Part shown: positions 1 to 6,762 of the stretch, piece by piece | Position numbering within the stretch: the first letter of the stretch is position 1 | Layout of the letters: the number at the start of each line of letters is the position of its first letter | Source: Mycobacterium sp. | GTDB lineage: Bacteria; Actinomycetota; Actinomycetes; Mycobacteriales; Mycobacteriaceae | Length of the DNA stretch: 12,632 bases | Direction of reading: 5' to 3' | Assembly (NCBI GenBank): GCA_025965815.1 | Contig: JAOPWF010000147.1 | Location: 1-12,632 of the forward strand | Position numbers and translations under genes: made by a program | The notes under the pieces: model-generated | Databases searched by the model: none | Seen by the model: the letters and a program-made list of their open reading frames with translations, nothing else | What the model was told of the DNA's origin: nothing

Positions 1-476
1 TGGTGGGCCAGCAGGAAGCTGTCCACCTCGGCGATGTGCACCCACTCCAGCAGGTGCGGGTCGGTCGCGTGGTACGGCCTACCGTCCGGGGCGACCCCAC
101 GCACCTGCTGGTGGATCCCGCGGACCCGGTCGACCGCCCGTTGGGCGTCGGCGGCCGGTCCGTAGGTGGTGACCGCCAGGAATGTGCTGGTCCGCTGCAG
201 CCGTCCCCACGGGTCGCCGCGATAGTCCGAGTGGCCCGCGACTCCGGCCATGGCCAGCGGGTGCAACGACTGCAGCAGCAGTGCCCGCAGGCCGCCGACG
301 AACATGGATGCGTCCCCGTGCACGCGCCGGATCGGCCGGTCGTCGGCGAACCAGCGAGGTCCGGGCGCCTCGTGGATCCGGGCCCGGTTCGTCGGGCCCT
401 CCGGCCCCGCAACCAGGCCGAAGAGGCTGCGGCCCAGGGTCTCCCTCACCGCGCTGAGCTCGCCCGACATCGTCAT
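1..476 (-). CDS. MpaB/DUF2236-type oxygenase, 5' part (runs off left edge)
   Basis: The minus strand is open from an ATG at 476-474 to the window edge (158 complete codons). A second in-frame ATG at 470-468 is equally possible; neither has a strong ribosome binding site. The product shows the N-terminal pattern of the DUF2236 / MpaB (rubber oxygenase-like) catalytic domain: 'VHGDASMFVGGLRALLLQSL', then 'HPLAMAGVAGHSDYRGDPWG', then 'RLQRTSTFLAVTTYG'. Characterised relatives are haem-dependent oxygenases (latex-clearing protein, fungal MpaB); the substrate here cannot be told. It is divergent from holA with only 51 bp between the starts, so the two promoters must overlap. The C-terminal half lies outside the window. 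The family call is from remembered motifs, not a search. Confidence 0.85.
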   Translation of the reverse strand, partial: MTMSGELSAVRETLGRSLFGLVAGPEGPTNRARIHEAPGPRWFADDRPIRRVHGDASMFVGGLRALLLQSLHPLAMAGVAGHSDYRGDPWGRLQRTSTFLAVTTYGPAADAQRAVDRVRGIHQQVRGVAPDGRPYHATDPHLLEWVHIAEVDSFLLAH

Positions 477-527
477 GTCACTGACGGTACGCGTGGGCCT
501 GTCGGGCATTCATGACACGATCGTGAC

Positions 528-1496
528 GTGAGTCAACAAGTTCCGGGACTGCACCTGGTGCAGGGAGACGAGGAACTTCTCGTCGAGCGCGCCGTTGCTG
601 AGGTGCTGCGCACCGCGCGCTCGCAGGCCGGCAACGACGATGTGCCGGTGAATCGGATGCGGGCCGGCGAGGTGAGCACCAACGAACTCGCCGAACTGTT
701 GAGCCCGTCGCTGTTCGCCGACGAGCGGGTGGTCGTTCTCGAAGCGGCCGCCGAGGCAGGGAAAGACGCGGTCGCACTGATCGCCGGTGCCGCGGCGGAC
801 CTGCCCCCCGGGACGATGCTGGTCGTCGTGCACTCCGGCGGCGGACGAGCCAAGGCCCTGGCCGGTCAGCTGCGCGACCTCGGCGCCCACGTGCACCCGT
901 GCGAGCGCATCACGTAGGCCGCCGAGCGGGCCGACTTCGTTCGCGGCGAGTTCCATACGTTGCGGGTCAAGGTCACCGACGACACGATCACCGCGATGGT
1001 CGAGGCCGTCGGCTCCGACATCCGGGAACTGGCATCGGCGTGCTCGCAGCTCGTCGCCGACACCGACGGCAAGGTGAACGCCGCGGCGGTGCGGCGCTAT
1101 CACAGCGGAAAGGCCGAAGTGTCCGGCTTCGAGATCGCCGACAAGGCCGTCGTCGGCGATGTGGTCGGCTCGGCGGAGGCGCTGCGGTGGGCGATGATGC
1201 GCGGCGTGCCGCACGTGCTCGTCGCGGACGCACTGGCCGAAGCGGTGCATTCGATCGCCCGGGTCGGGCCACTGTCCGGCGACCCCTATCGGATGGCAGC
1301 GGAGTTGGGCATGCCGCCGTGGCGGGTGCAGAAGGCGCAGAAGCAGTCGCGGCGCTGGTCGCGCGACTCGGTGGCGCAGGCCATACGGCTGGTGGCGACG
1401 CTGAATGCCGATGTCAAAGGCGCGGCGGCGGACGCCGATTATGTACTGGAAGCCACCGTCCGGAAGGTGGCGGAACTGGTCGCCGACGGCCGGTGA
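528..1496 (+). pseudogene. holA: DNA polymerase III delta subunit, interrupted by in-frame TAG
   Basis: Delta is the clamp-opening subunit of the replicative clamp loader. One reading frame starts at GTG 528 and ends at TGA 1494-1496 (322 codons, the usual size), but codon 130 at 915-917 is TAG. Homology continues in the same frame across it: 'CERIT' before the stop, 'AAERADF' after it, then '[18 protein letters not shown]' and '[13 protein letters not shown]', all typical of actinobacterial delta. From memory the interrupted position is Lys in relatives, which would make this AAG to TAG. The first 129 residues include the Leu62-Phe63 pair matching the clamp-opening wedge of E. coli delta; the part after the stop carries the lid and collar regions needed for clamp-loader assembly. 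Restart could use TTG 960 or ATG 996. No frameshift was seen. It may be a true nonsense mutation, a sequence error, or a suppressed codon. The gene ends 4 bp from the end of convergent rpsT. Confidence 0.9.
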
Positions 1497-1500
1497 GAGA

Positions 1501-1761
1501 TCAGATCTTGTTGAGGGCGTGCGCCAGCGCCGACTTCTTGTTGGCGGCCTGGTTCTTGTGGATGACGCCCTTGCTGGCGGCCTTGTCCAGCCGGCGGCTG
1601 GTCGGCACCAGCAACGCGGCGGCCTTTTCCTTGTCGCCGGCGTCGACGGCCTCACGGAACGCGCGGATAGCCGTGCGAAGCGCCGACTTCACCGACTGAT
1701 TACGCAGTCGAGCGCGCTCGTTGGTGCGGATGCGCTTTTCCTGCGACTTGATGTTGGCCAC
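1501..1761 (-). CDS. rpsT: 30S ribosomal protein S20
   Basis: This 86-residue, Lys/Arg-rich helical protein begins '[20 protein letters not shown]' and ends '[14 protein letters not shown]', diagnostic of bacterial S20, which binds 16S rRNA early in 30S assembly. The start codon is GTG (1761-1759), with an AAGGAA Shine-Dalgarno at 1774-1769 and a 7-nt spacer. The stop is TGA at 1503-1501. It converges on holA with a 4-bp gap, leaving no room for a dedicated terminator hairpin, and is divergent from the ATP-grasp operon. The convergent arrangement with holA is also found in mycobacteria such as M. tuberculosis (Rv2412/Rv2413c, from memory). Confidence 0.98.
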   Translation of the reverse strand: MANIKSQEKRIRTNERARLRNQSVKSALRTAIRAFREAVDAGDKEKAAALLVPTSRRLDKAASKGVIHKNQAANKKSALAHALNKI

Positions 1762-1829
1762 GCGGTAGTTCCTTCGTAAATCTCGGTTGGCTTGGAATGG
1801 GCGCCCGACTGGCCGGGCAGCGACTGTTC

Positions 1830-1859
1830 AGGCTACCAGCCAGGCCGCGAATCGCCCAA
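1830..1859 (-). promoter_or_regulatory. Candidate rpsT promoter
   Basis: On the minus strand a TTGGGC hexamer (1859-1854) is followed after 18 bp by TAGCCT (1835-1830). This resembles a housekeeping sigma promoter and would give a leader of about 60 nt before the rpsT GTG. It lies in the 141-bp gap between rpsT and the divergent ATP-grasp gene. The match is only moderate, and no start-site evidence is available from sequence. Confidence 0.3.
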
Positions 1860-1902
1860 AGCGGAGCCCACTGGCCTGCCGAAACGGCCATCGTGGTGCA
1901 GC

Positions 1903-3612
1903 ATGACAGAGGTGAGCCTCCGAACCCTGCCCACCGAACCCGGACGACTGTCGCGCAACAACCACCGCAAACATTACGAGCCGATCTTCGGCGGCTACAA
2001 TTCGCAGGGCTCGTATTCCAAGGCGTTCGACGAGATGTTCGACGGACAGGGCAATGTCCGCGGACCGTACAAGGGCATCTACGCCGAGCTTGCTCCCTCG
2101 GACGCCTCCGAACTCGAAGCGCGGGCCGAGGCGCTCGGCCGGGCCTTCGTCGATCAGGGCATCACGTTCTCGTTGTCCGGCCAGGAACGCCCCTTCCCGT
2201 TGGACCTGGTGCCCCGGGTGATCTCGGCCGCCGAATGGACCCGACTCGAGCGCGGCATCACCCAGCGGGTCAAGGCGCTCGAGATGTACCTCAGCGACAT
2301 CTACGGCGACCAGGAGATCCTGCGTGACGGCGTAATCCCGCGCCGGCTGATCACCTCCTGCGAGCATTTTCACCGCGAAGCCGTTGGCATCAATCCGCCC
2401 AATGGGGTGCGCATCCACGTCGCGGGCATCGACCTGGTCCGGGACGCGCAGGGCAGCTTCCGGGTCCTGGAGGACAACCTGCGGTCGCCGTCGGGCGTGT
2501 CGTATGTGATGGAGAACCGGCGCACGATGGCCCGCGTCTTCCCCAACCTCTTCGCCACCCACCGGGTCCGCGCGGTCGGCGACTACTCGTCGCACCTGCT
2601 GCGGGCGCTGCGCAACTCGGCGGCCACCAACGAGGCCGACCCGACCGTGGTGGTGCTGACGCCGGGTGTCTACAACTCGGCCTACTTCGAGCATTCGCTG
2701 CTGGCCCGGCAGATGGGCGTCGAGCTGGTGGAGGGCCGCGACCTGTTCTGTCGCGACAACCAGGTGTACATGCGCACGACCGAAGGCGAGCGCCAGGTCG
2801 ACGTCATCTACCGGCGCATCGACGACATCTATCTCGACCCCATGCAGTTCAGGCCCGACTCGGTGCTCGGCGTCGCCGGCCTGCTCAATGCGGCACGAGC
2901 CGGCAACGTCGTGATCTCCAGCGCCGTCGGCAACGGCGTCGGCGACGACAAGCTGGTCTACACGTATGTGCCGACGATCATCGAGTACTACCTCGGCGAG
3001 AAACCGCTGCTGGCCAACGTCGACACGTTCCGCTGCTGGCTGGACGACGAGCGCGAAGAGGTGCTCGACCGGATCGCCGAGCTGGTCATCAAACCCGTCG
3101 AGGGGTCCGGCGGCTACGGGATCGTGTTCGGGCCGGACGCCTCCGCGAAGGAACTGGCCACCATCTCCAAGAAAATCCGAAATGACCCGCGCGGTTGGAT
3201 CGCGCAGCCGATCGTGCAGCTGTCCACTGTGCCGACCCAGATCGACGACCAACTGGCGCCGCGGCACGTCGACCTACGGCCGTTCGCGGTCAACGACGGC
3301 GACAATGTGTGGGTGCTGCCCGGCGGGCTGACGCGGGTGGCGCTGCCGGAGGGATCGCTGGTGGTGAACTCCAGCCAGGGCGGCGGCTCCAAGGACACCT
3401 GGGTGCTCGCGCCGCGGGCGTCGGTGGCCGACCGTGAGCTGGGTGCCGCCGAGATCGTCCGGTCGCTGCCCAAGGGGCCGAAGGCACCGTCGGCGGAGAA
3501 GGGGCCCGAGCTGTCGTCCAACCAGCAGCAGCAACAACAGCAGTCGGGGAGCATGCGGCAGTCGCAGAGTCAGCGAAAGACTCAGCAGCAGCAACAGGGG
3601 GCGACGGACTAA
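1903..3612 (+). CDS. Circularly permuted ATP-grasp protein (Rv2411c-like)
   Basis: This predicted cytoplasmic peptide or amide ligase belongs to the circularly permuted ATP-grasp family (PF04174, formerly DUF404/DUF407); its substrate is unknown. From ATG 1903 it has 569 residues. The frame extends upstream to ATG 1792, but that extension is Pro/Trp-rich and unlike the family, whereas 'MTEVSLRTLP' fits; the ribosome binding site is weak. Landmarks are 'NSQGSYSKAFDEMF' near the N terminus, Lys397 followed by the glycine-rich loop GSGGYG (401-406), and HVDLRPF (455-461), typical ATP/Mg-binding elements. The C-terminal 30 or so residues are Gln-rich, with runs of 7 and 5 Gln, outside the catalytic domain. 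The TAA stop overlaps the next ATG by one base, so translation is probably coupled. It is the first gene of a conserved three-gene operon with alpha-E and transglutaminase. Confidence 0.93.
   Translation: MTEVSLRTLPTEPGRLSRNNHRKHYEPIFGGYNSQGSYSKAFDEMFDGQGNVRGPYKGIYAELAPSDASELEARAEALGRAFVDQGITFSLSGQERPFPLDLVPRVISAAEWTRLERGITQRVKALEMYLSDIYGDQEILRDGVIPRRLITSCEHFHREAVGINPPNGVRIHVAGIDLVRDAQGSFRVLEDNLRSPSGVSYVMENRRTMARVFPNLFATHRVRAVGDYSSHLLRALRNSAATNEADPTVVVLTPGVYNSAYFEHSLLARQMGVELVEGRDLFCRDNQVYMRTTEGERQVDVIYRRIDDIYLDPMQFRPDSVLGVAGLLNAARAGNVVISSAVGNGVGDDKLVYTYVPTIIEYYLGEKPLLANVDTFRCWLDDEREEVLDRIAELVIKPVEGSGGYGIVFGPDASAKELATISKKIRNDPRGWIAQPIVQLSTVPTQIDDQLAPRHVDLRPFAVNDGDNVWVLPGGLTRVALPEGSLVVNSSQGGGSKDTWVLAPRASVADRELGAAEIVRSLPKGPKAPSAEKGPELSSNQQQQQQQSGSMRQSQSQRKTQQQQQGATD
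3523..3597 (+). repeat. CAG/CAA glutamine repeat in ATP-grasp C terminus
   Basis: Two runs of glutamine codons, seven at 3523-3543 and five at 3583-3597, flank a Ser/Gln/Arg-rich stretch. The runs mix CAG with CAA, so they are imperfect trinucleotide repeats. They sit in the last 32 codons of the ATP-grasp gene and encode a low-complexity, probably disordered tail. Long Gln runs are uncommon in bacterial proteins, and such repeats can change length by slippage. Confidence 0.85.
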
Positions 3613-4589
3613 TGCTGGCGCGTAACGCCGAATCGCTGTACTGGATCGGCCGTTACGTGGAGCGGGCCGACGACACCGCCCGCATCCTCGACGTGACGGT
3701 GCACCAGCTGCTCGAGGACTCCAGCGTCGATCCCGATCAGACATCTCGAGTGCTGCTGCGGGTGCTGGGCATCGATCCGCCCGACACGTCGCTGGATGTG
3801 TGGTCGCTGACCGACCTGGTGGCGTTCCGGCGCGATACCAAGGGTGGCAACTCCATCGTCGACTCGATCTCGTCCGCGCGGGAGAATGCCCGCAGCGCGC
3901 GGGAAGTGACGTCCACCGAGATGTGGGAGTGCCTCAACACCACCTACAACGCGCTGGCCGAACGTGAGCGCGCCGCCAAACGTCTTGGCCCGCACGAATT
4001 TCTGTCTTTCGTCGAAGGACGCGCCGCGATGTTCGCCGGGCTGGCGGACTCGACACTGAGCCGCGACGACGGCTACCGGTTCATGGTGCTTGGCCGCGCC
4101 ATCGAGCGGGTCGACATGACGGTGCGGCTGTTGCTCTCCCGGGTCGGCGACAGTGCGTCGTCACCGGCCTGGGTCACCGTGCTGCGATCGGCCGGCGCGC
4201 ACGACACCTACCTGCGGACCTATCGCGGTGTGCTCGACGCCAATCGGGTCGTCGAGTTCATGCTGCTCGACCGCCTGTTTCCCCGCTCGATCTTCTACTC
4301 GCTGAAGCTGGCCGAGCACAGCATCGACGAACTGCTCAATCGGCCGCACAACCGGGTGGGGGCGACGGCGGAGGCGCAGCGGCTGCTCGGACGCGCCCGC
4401 AGTGAGCTGGAGTTCCTCCGGCCCGGAGTGCTGCTGGAATCTCTCGAGGAACGGCTCGCCGGCTTGCAGCAGCTCTGCAGCGATGTTGGAGACGCGTTGT
4501 CGCTGCAGTACTTTCACTCCGCCCCGTGGGTGGCCTGGAGTGACGCGGGCCGCAACGGCGCACTGGTCATCGAGGAGGGCGAGGTCTGA
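3612..4589 (+). CDS. Alpha-E domain protein (DUF403, Rv2410c-like)
   Basis: This 325-residue all-helical protein is a full-length match to the alpha-E family (PF04168). The N terminus 'MLARNAESLYWIGRYVERAD' is the family hallmark; other landmarks are 'DGYRFMVLGRAIERVDMTVR' and 'FPRSIFYSLKLAEHSIDELL'. The biochemical role is unknown. Comparative genomics has placed alpha-E proteins with circularly permuted ATP-grasp ligases and transglutaminase-like proteins in a predicted peptide synthesis/modification system. The ATG overlaps the upstream TAA by one base (TAATG) and its TGA overlaps the next ATG by one base (TGATG), so the three proteins are probably made in step. No signal peptide or membrane segment is evident. 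Confidence 0.94.
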   Translation: MLARNAESLYWIGRYVERADDTARILDVTVHQLLEDSSVDPDQTSRVLLRVLGIDPPDTSLDVWSLTDLVAFRRDTKGGNSIVDSISSARENARSAREVTSTEMWECLNTTYNALAERERAAKRLGPHEFLSFVEGRAAMFAGLADSTLSRDDGYRFMVLGRAIERVDMTVRLLLSRVGDSASSPAWVTVLRSAGAHDTYLRTYRGVLDANRVVEFMLLDRLFPRSIFYSLKLAEHSIDELLNRPHNRVGATAEAQRLLGRARSELEFLRPGVLLESLEERLAGLQQLCSDVGDALSLQYFHSAPWVAWSDAGRNGALVIEEGEV

Positions 4590-5428
4590 TGTGGCGCATG
4601 CGGGTGGTGCACGCGACGGGCTACGCGTACAAGTCACCCGTCACGGCGTCCTACAACGAGGCCCGGCTGACGCCGCGCAGCGATTCGCGGCAGAACGTGA
4701 TCCTGAACCGCGTCGAGACCGTCCCGGCGACCAGGTCCTACCGGTACGTCGACTACTGGGGCACCGCGGTCACGGCGTTCGATCTGCACGCACCGCACAC
4801 CGAGTTGGAGGTCACCTCGTCGTCGGTGGTGGAGACCGACAAGGGGGAGGGGCCGACGGAAAAGGTCAGCTGGGAGGATCTGCGGTCGGAGGCCGTCATC
4901 GATCGCTTCGACGAATTCCTCACTCCGACTGACTATGTGCCGCGGAGCAAACGCATCCAGGCCGTCGGCCGGCGCATCGCCAAGTACAACGAGCCGGCGG
5001 ATGCGGTCATCGCCGCCGCGCAGTGGGCGCACAGCGAGCTCGAGTACGTGCCGGGCACCACGGGGGTGCACTCCTCGGGTCTGGACGCGCATCGTGAGGG
5101 CAAGGGCGTCTGCCAGGATTTCGCTCACCTCTCACTGATCCTGTTGCGCAGCATGGCAATTCCCTCACGCTACGTATCCGGGTATCTGCACCCCAACCGC
5201 GAGGCCGCGGTCGGCGAGACGATCGAGGGTCAGAGTCACGCCTGGGTGCAGGCCTGGACCGGCAGCTGGTGGGACTACGACCCCACCAACGACAAGGCGA
5301 TCAACGAGCAGTACGTCAGTGTGGGTGTCGGGCGCGACTATTCCGACGTCAGCCCACTGAAAGGCGTTTACTCCGGAGCCGGTTCGACCGACCTGGACGT
5401 CGTGGTGGAGATCACCCGGCTGGCGTAG
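4589..5428 (+). CDS. Transglutaminase-like protein (Rv2409c-like)
   Basis: This 279-residue protein has an N-terminal beta domain of bacterial transglutaminase-like proteins ('MRVVHATGYAYKSPVTASYN', about residues 4-85) followed by a transglutaminase core. The catalytic triad is visible: Cys175 in GKGVCQDFAH, His217 in GQSHAWVQAW and Asp231 in WWDYDPTND. Family members act as thiol proteases or amidases or form isopeptide links; the likely substrate is a product of the neighbouring ATP-grasp ligase, but this is inference. No signal peptide is seen, so it probably acts in the cytoplasm with its operon partners. The start overlaps the alpha-E stop (TGATG). It ends in TAG at 5426-5428, 5 bp from the end of the convergent MarR gene. 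Confidence 0.94.
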   Translation: MWRMRVVHATGYAYKSPVTASYNEARLTPRSDSRQNVILNRVETVPATRSYRYVDYWGTAVTAFDLHAPHTELEVTSSSVVETDKGEGPTEKVSWEDLRSEAVIDRFDEFLTPTDYVPRSKRIQAVGRRIAKYNEPADAVIAAAQWAHSELEYVPGTTGVHSSGLDAHREGKGVCQDFAHLSLILLRSMAIPSRYVSGYLHPNREAAVGETIEGQSHAWVQAWTGSWWDYDPTNDKAINEQYVSVGVGRDYSDVSPLKGVYSGAGSTDLDVVVEITRLA

Positions 5429-5433
5429 CGGGT

Positions 5434-5985
5434 TCAACGGGCGGGCGGCCCCTGGCCGGCACGGCCCAGCGTGCGGTATCCGGGGTGGACGTGCGGAGTC
5501 AGACCCTGCTGTTGTGCCAGCGTCGCGAGCAGGTCGCGCAGCACCGTGCGTTGCTCGTCGTCAAGACCGGCAGTGAGCCTGCGTTCATGCTGGCGCGCCA
5601 CGTCGGAGAGCTTCTGCATCAACTTCTTGCCGGCCGGAGTCAGGTGTAACGCGTGCAGCCTGCGATCATCGGGATTGCGGCGACGCTCGACGAAGCCGCG
5701 GTCCTCGAGGTCGTCGACGAAAGCCACGACGCGACTCGGCAGGAGCCCTAACTGCCCACTTAACGCCTGTTGGCTGCGGCCCGGGTCGGCGGCGATCGCC
5801 CGCAGGATGCCGGCGTGCGGTGGTGTGAGGTTGAGTGACGCGATCCGCTCGGCGAACAGTGCGGTGGCCTGCTGGCCCAGTTGGGCCAGCAGGAAGGCCA
5901 CACCGTCGGTGTGGTTCTCGGCATTCGCGGGCGACACCAAGTCATAGTAGCGGTTTTGAACGGTTTCTCCGTTGAACGATCGCAA
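5434..5985 (-). CDS. MarR-family transcriptional regulator
   Basis: This winged-helix regulator is predicted to dimerise and bind its own control region. The helix-turn-helix is at about residues 71-92 ('SQQALSGQLGLLPSRVVAFV') and the wing at 101-109 (RRRNPDDRR), followed by the usual 'LTPAGKK' linker and a dimerisation helix. The frame opens at TTG 5985 (183 residues). No start has a good ribosome binding site; TTG 5940 or GTG 5937 (168 residues) fit the family length better, so the N terminus is uncertain. It is divergent from the interrupted membrane-protein gene and probably controls it, and the LLM oxidoreductase behind it, in response to a small ligand. It converges on the transglutaminase gene with a 5-bp gap. 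Confidence 0.9.
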   Translation of the reverse strand: MRSFNGETVQNRYYDLVSPANAENHTDGVAFLLAQLGQQATALFAERIASLNLTPPHAGILRAIAADPGRSQQALSGQLGLLPSRVVAFVDDLEDRGFVERRRNPDDRRLHALHLTPAGKKLMQKLSDVARQHERRLTAGLDDEQRTVLRDLLATLAQQQGLTPHVHPGYRTLGRAGQGPPAR

Positions 5986-6021
5986 AGTCTTGCCATCGCG
6001 CCGTTTCAGTCATATCGTTCA
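5956..6021. promoter_or_regulatory. Candidate MarR operator cluster
   Basis: The region between the MarR gene and the divergent membrane-protein gene holds several related elements. TTGAACG occurs directly at 5956-5962 and again at 5972-5978. The inverted pair TGAACGAT (5973-5980) and ATCGTTCA (6014-6021) has perfect 8-bp arms separated by 33 bp. AACGG-TTTCT-CCGTT (5959-5973) is a separate palindrome with 5-bp arms. MarR proteins generally bind inverted repeats near their own promoter, which fits. Part of the cluster lies inside the coding frame if MarR starts at TTG 5985, and upstream of it if the start is at 5937 or 5940. Confidence 0.45.
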
Positions 6022-6025
6022 CAAG

Positions 6026-6757
6026 ATGAATGATTCCAAGAATGATGTAAATGGTGTCGCTCGGCGTCCCCAACAGGGTGGTCCGCCACTCGTGCTGCTC
6101 GGCGGCGTTTCGATGGGGCTCTTCGTTGCGGCCTTGGTCGTCAGTGCCGCGCTCGGGGGTGTGATGCCGTCTCCCTTCACGTCCGGGGCAACGTTGCCGG
6201 ACTTCTTCCGTTCGCATCCTGCCTCCGTCGCGGCCAGTGGCGTGTTTATGTTCGCGGCGTCGGTGCCGCTGGCGATCTATGCGGCCACGGCCAGCGCGCG
6301 GTTGCGCCAGTTAGGGGTGACGGCTCCTGGGGCGACGATCGCACTGGTGGGCGGCGTCCTGTCGGCCGGCGCGCTGGGATAGTCGGGCCTACTGCAGTGG
6401 AAGCTGTCCCGTGTCAGCGGAGACGCCGAAATTGCTCGGGCGGGTGGCTTTTTGGCGTTCGCGGTCGGCGGTCCGGGACACCTGGTTCCGCTCGGCTTGC
6501 TGCTGGCCGGCGTGTCGGTGCCGAGCCTCCTCCTCGGACTACTGCCGAAGGCTGTCGCCTGGAGCGGTCTGGTGATCGCCGTCGTGGCAGAACTGACCAC
6601 GCTGGTGCTGGTCTGGCCGGCACTGGTCTTCCTGATGCCGGTCGCACGGTTTCCCACGTTGGTCTGGCTCGTCGTGGCGGGCGCGCTGCTGCCGCTGCGG
6701 CGCCGCAATTCGCGGGCGGCAGCCGGTGCCCGGGCGGCGGCGGATGCGTCACGGTGA
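6026..6757 (+). pseudogene. Multi-pass membrane protein, interrupted by in-frame TAG
   Basis: A single frame runs from ATG 6026 to TGA 6755-6757 (243 codons) but has TAG at 6380-6382, codon 119. Hydrophobic segments lie on both sides: about residues 21-46, 66-88 and 101 onward before the stop, and three more after it ('HLVPLGLLLAGVSVPSLLLG', 'SGLVIAVVAELTTLVLVW', 'FPTLVWLVVAGALLPL'). The stop falls in the third helix (GALG-stop-SGLLQW); Trp or Leu would fit there by one base change. It resembles small uncharacterised actinobacterial integral membrane proteins often next to MarR or TetR regulators; no function is known. No clear Shine-Dalgarno precedes ATG 6026, so a leaderless or weak start is likely. 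If the stop is real, the 118-residue product would have only about two complete helices. Confidence 0.75.
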
Positions 6758-6762
6758 GCACC

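Noticed and set aside
516..525. Perfect 10-bp palindrome CACGATCGTG just before holA
   Set aside because: Palindromes of this length are expected several times by chance in 12 kb of GC-rich DNA; there is no second copy or supporting context.
510..1655. Long open frame of 381 codons on the minus strand
   Set aside because: It is antisense to holA, has Arg/His-rich composition typical of a shadow of high-GC coding DNA, and overlaps rpsT as well.
1828..3267. Open frame of 479 codons on the minus strand
   Set aside because: It is fully antisense to the ATP-grasp gene, which has clear family motifs; the minus-strand product shows none.
5471..5947. Plus-strand open frame of 158 codons after the transglutaminase gene
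   Set aside because: It is antisense to MarR and Cys/Ser/Arg-rich. It is relevant only as the extension that TAG readthrough would produce.
6397..6762. Extended N terminus for the LLM oxidoreductase
   Set aside because: The frame is open but lies out of frame with the transmembrane-coding frame of the preceding gene and is Arg/Gly-rich; LLM homology begins at 'MKLSVNL'.
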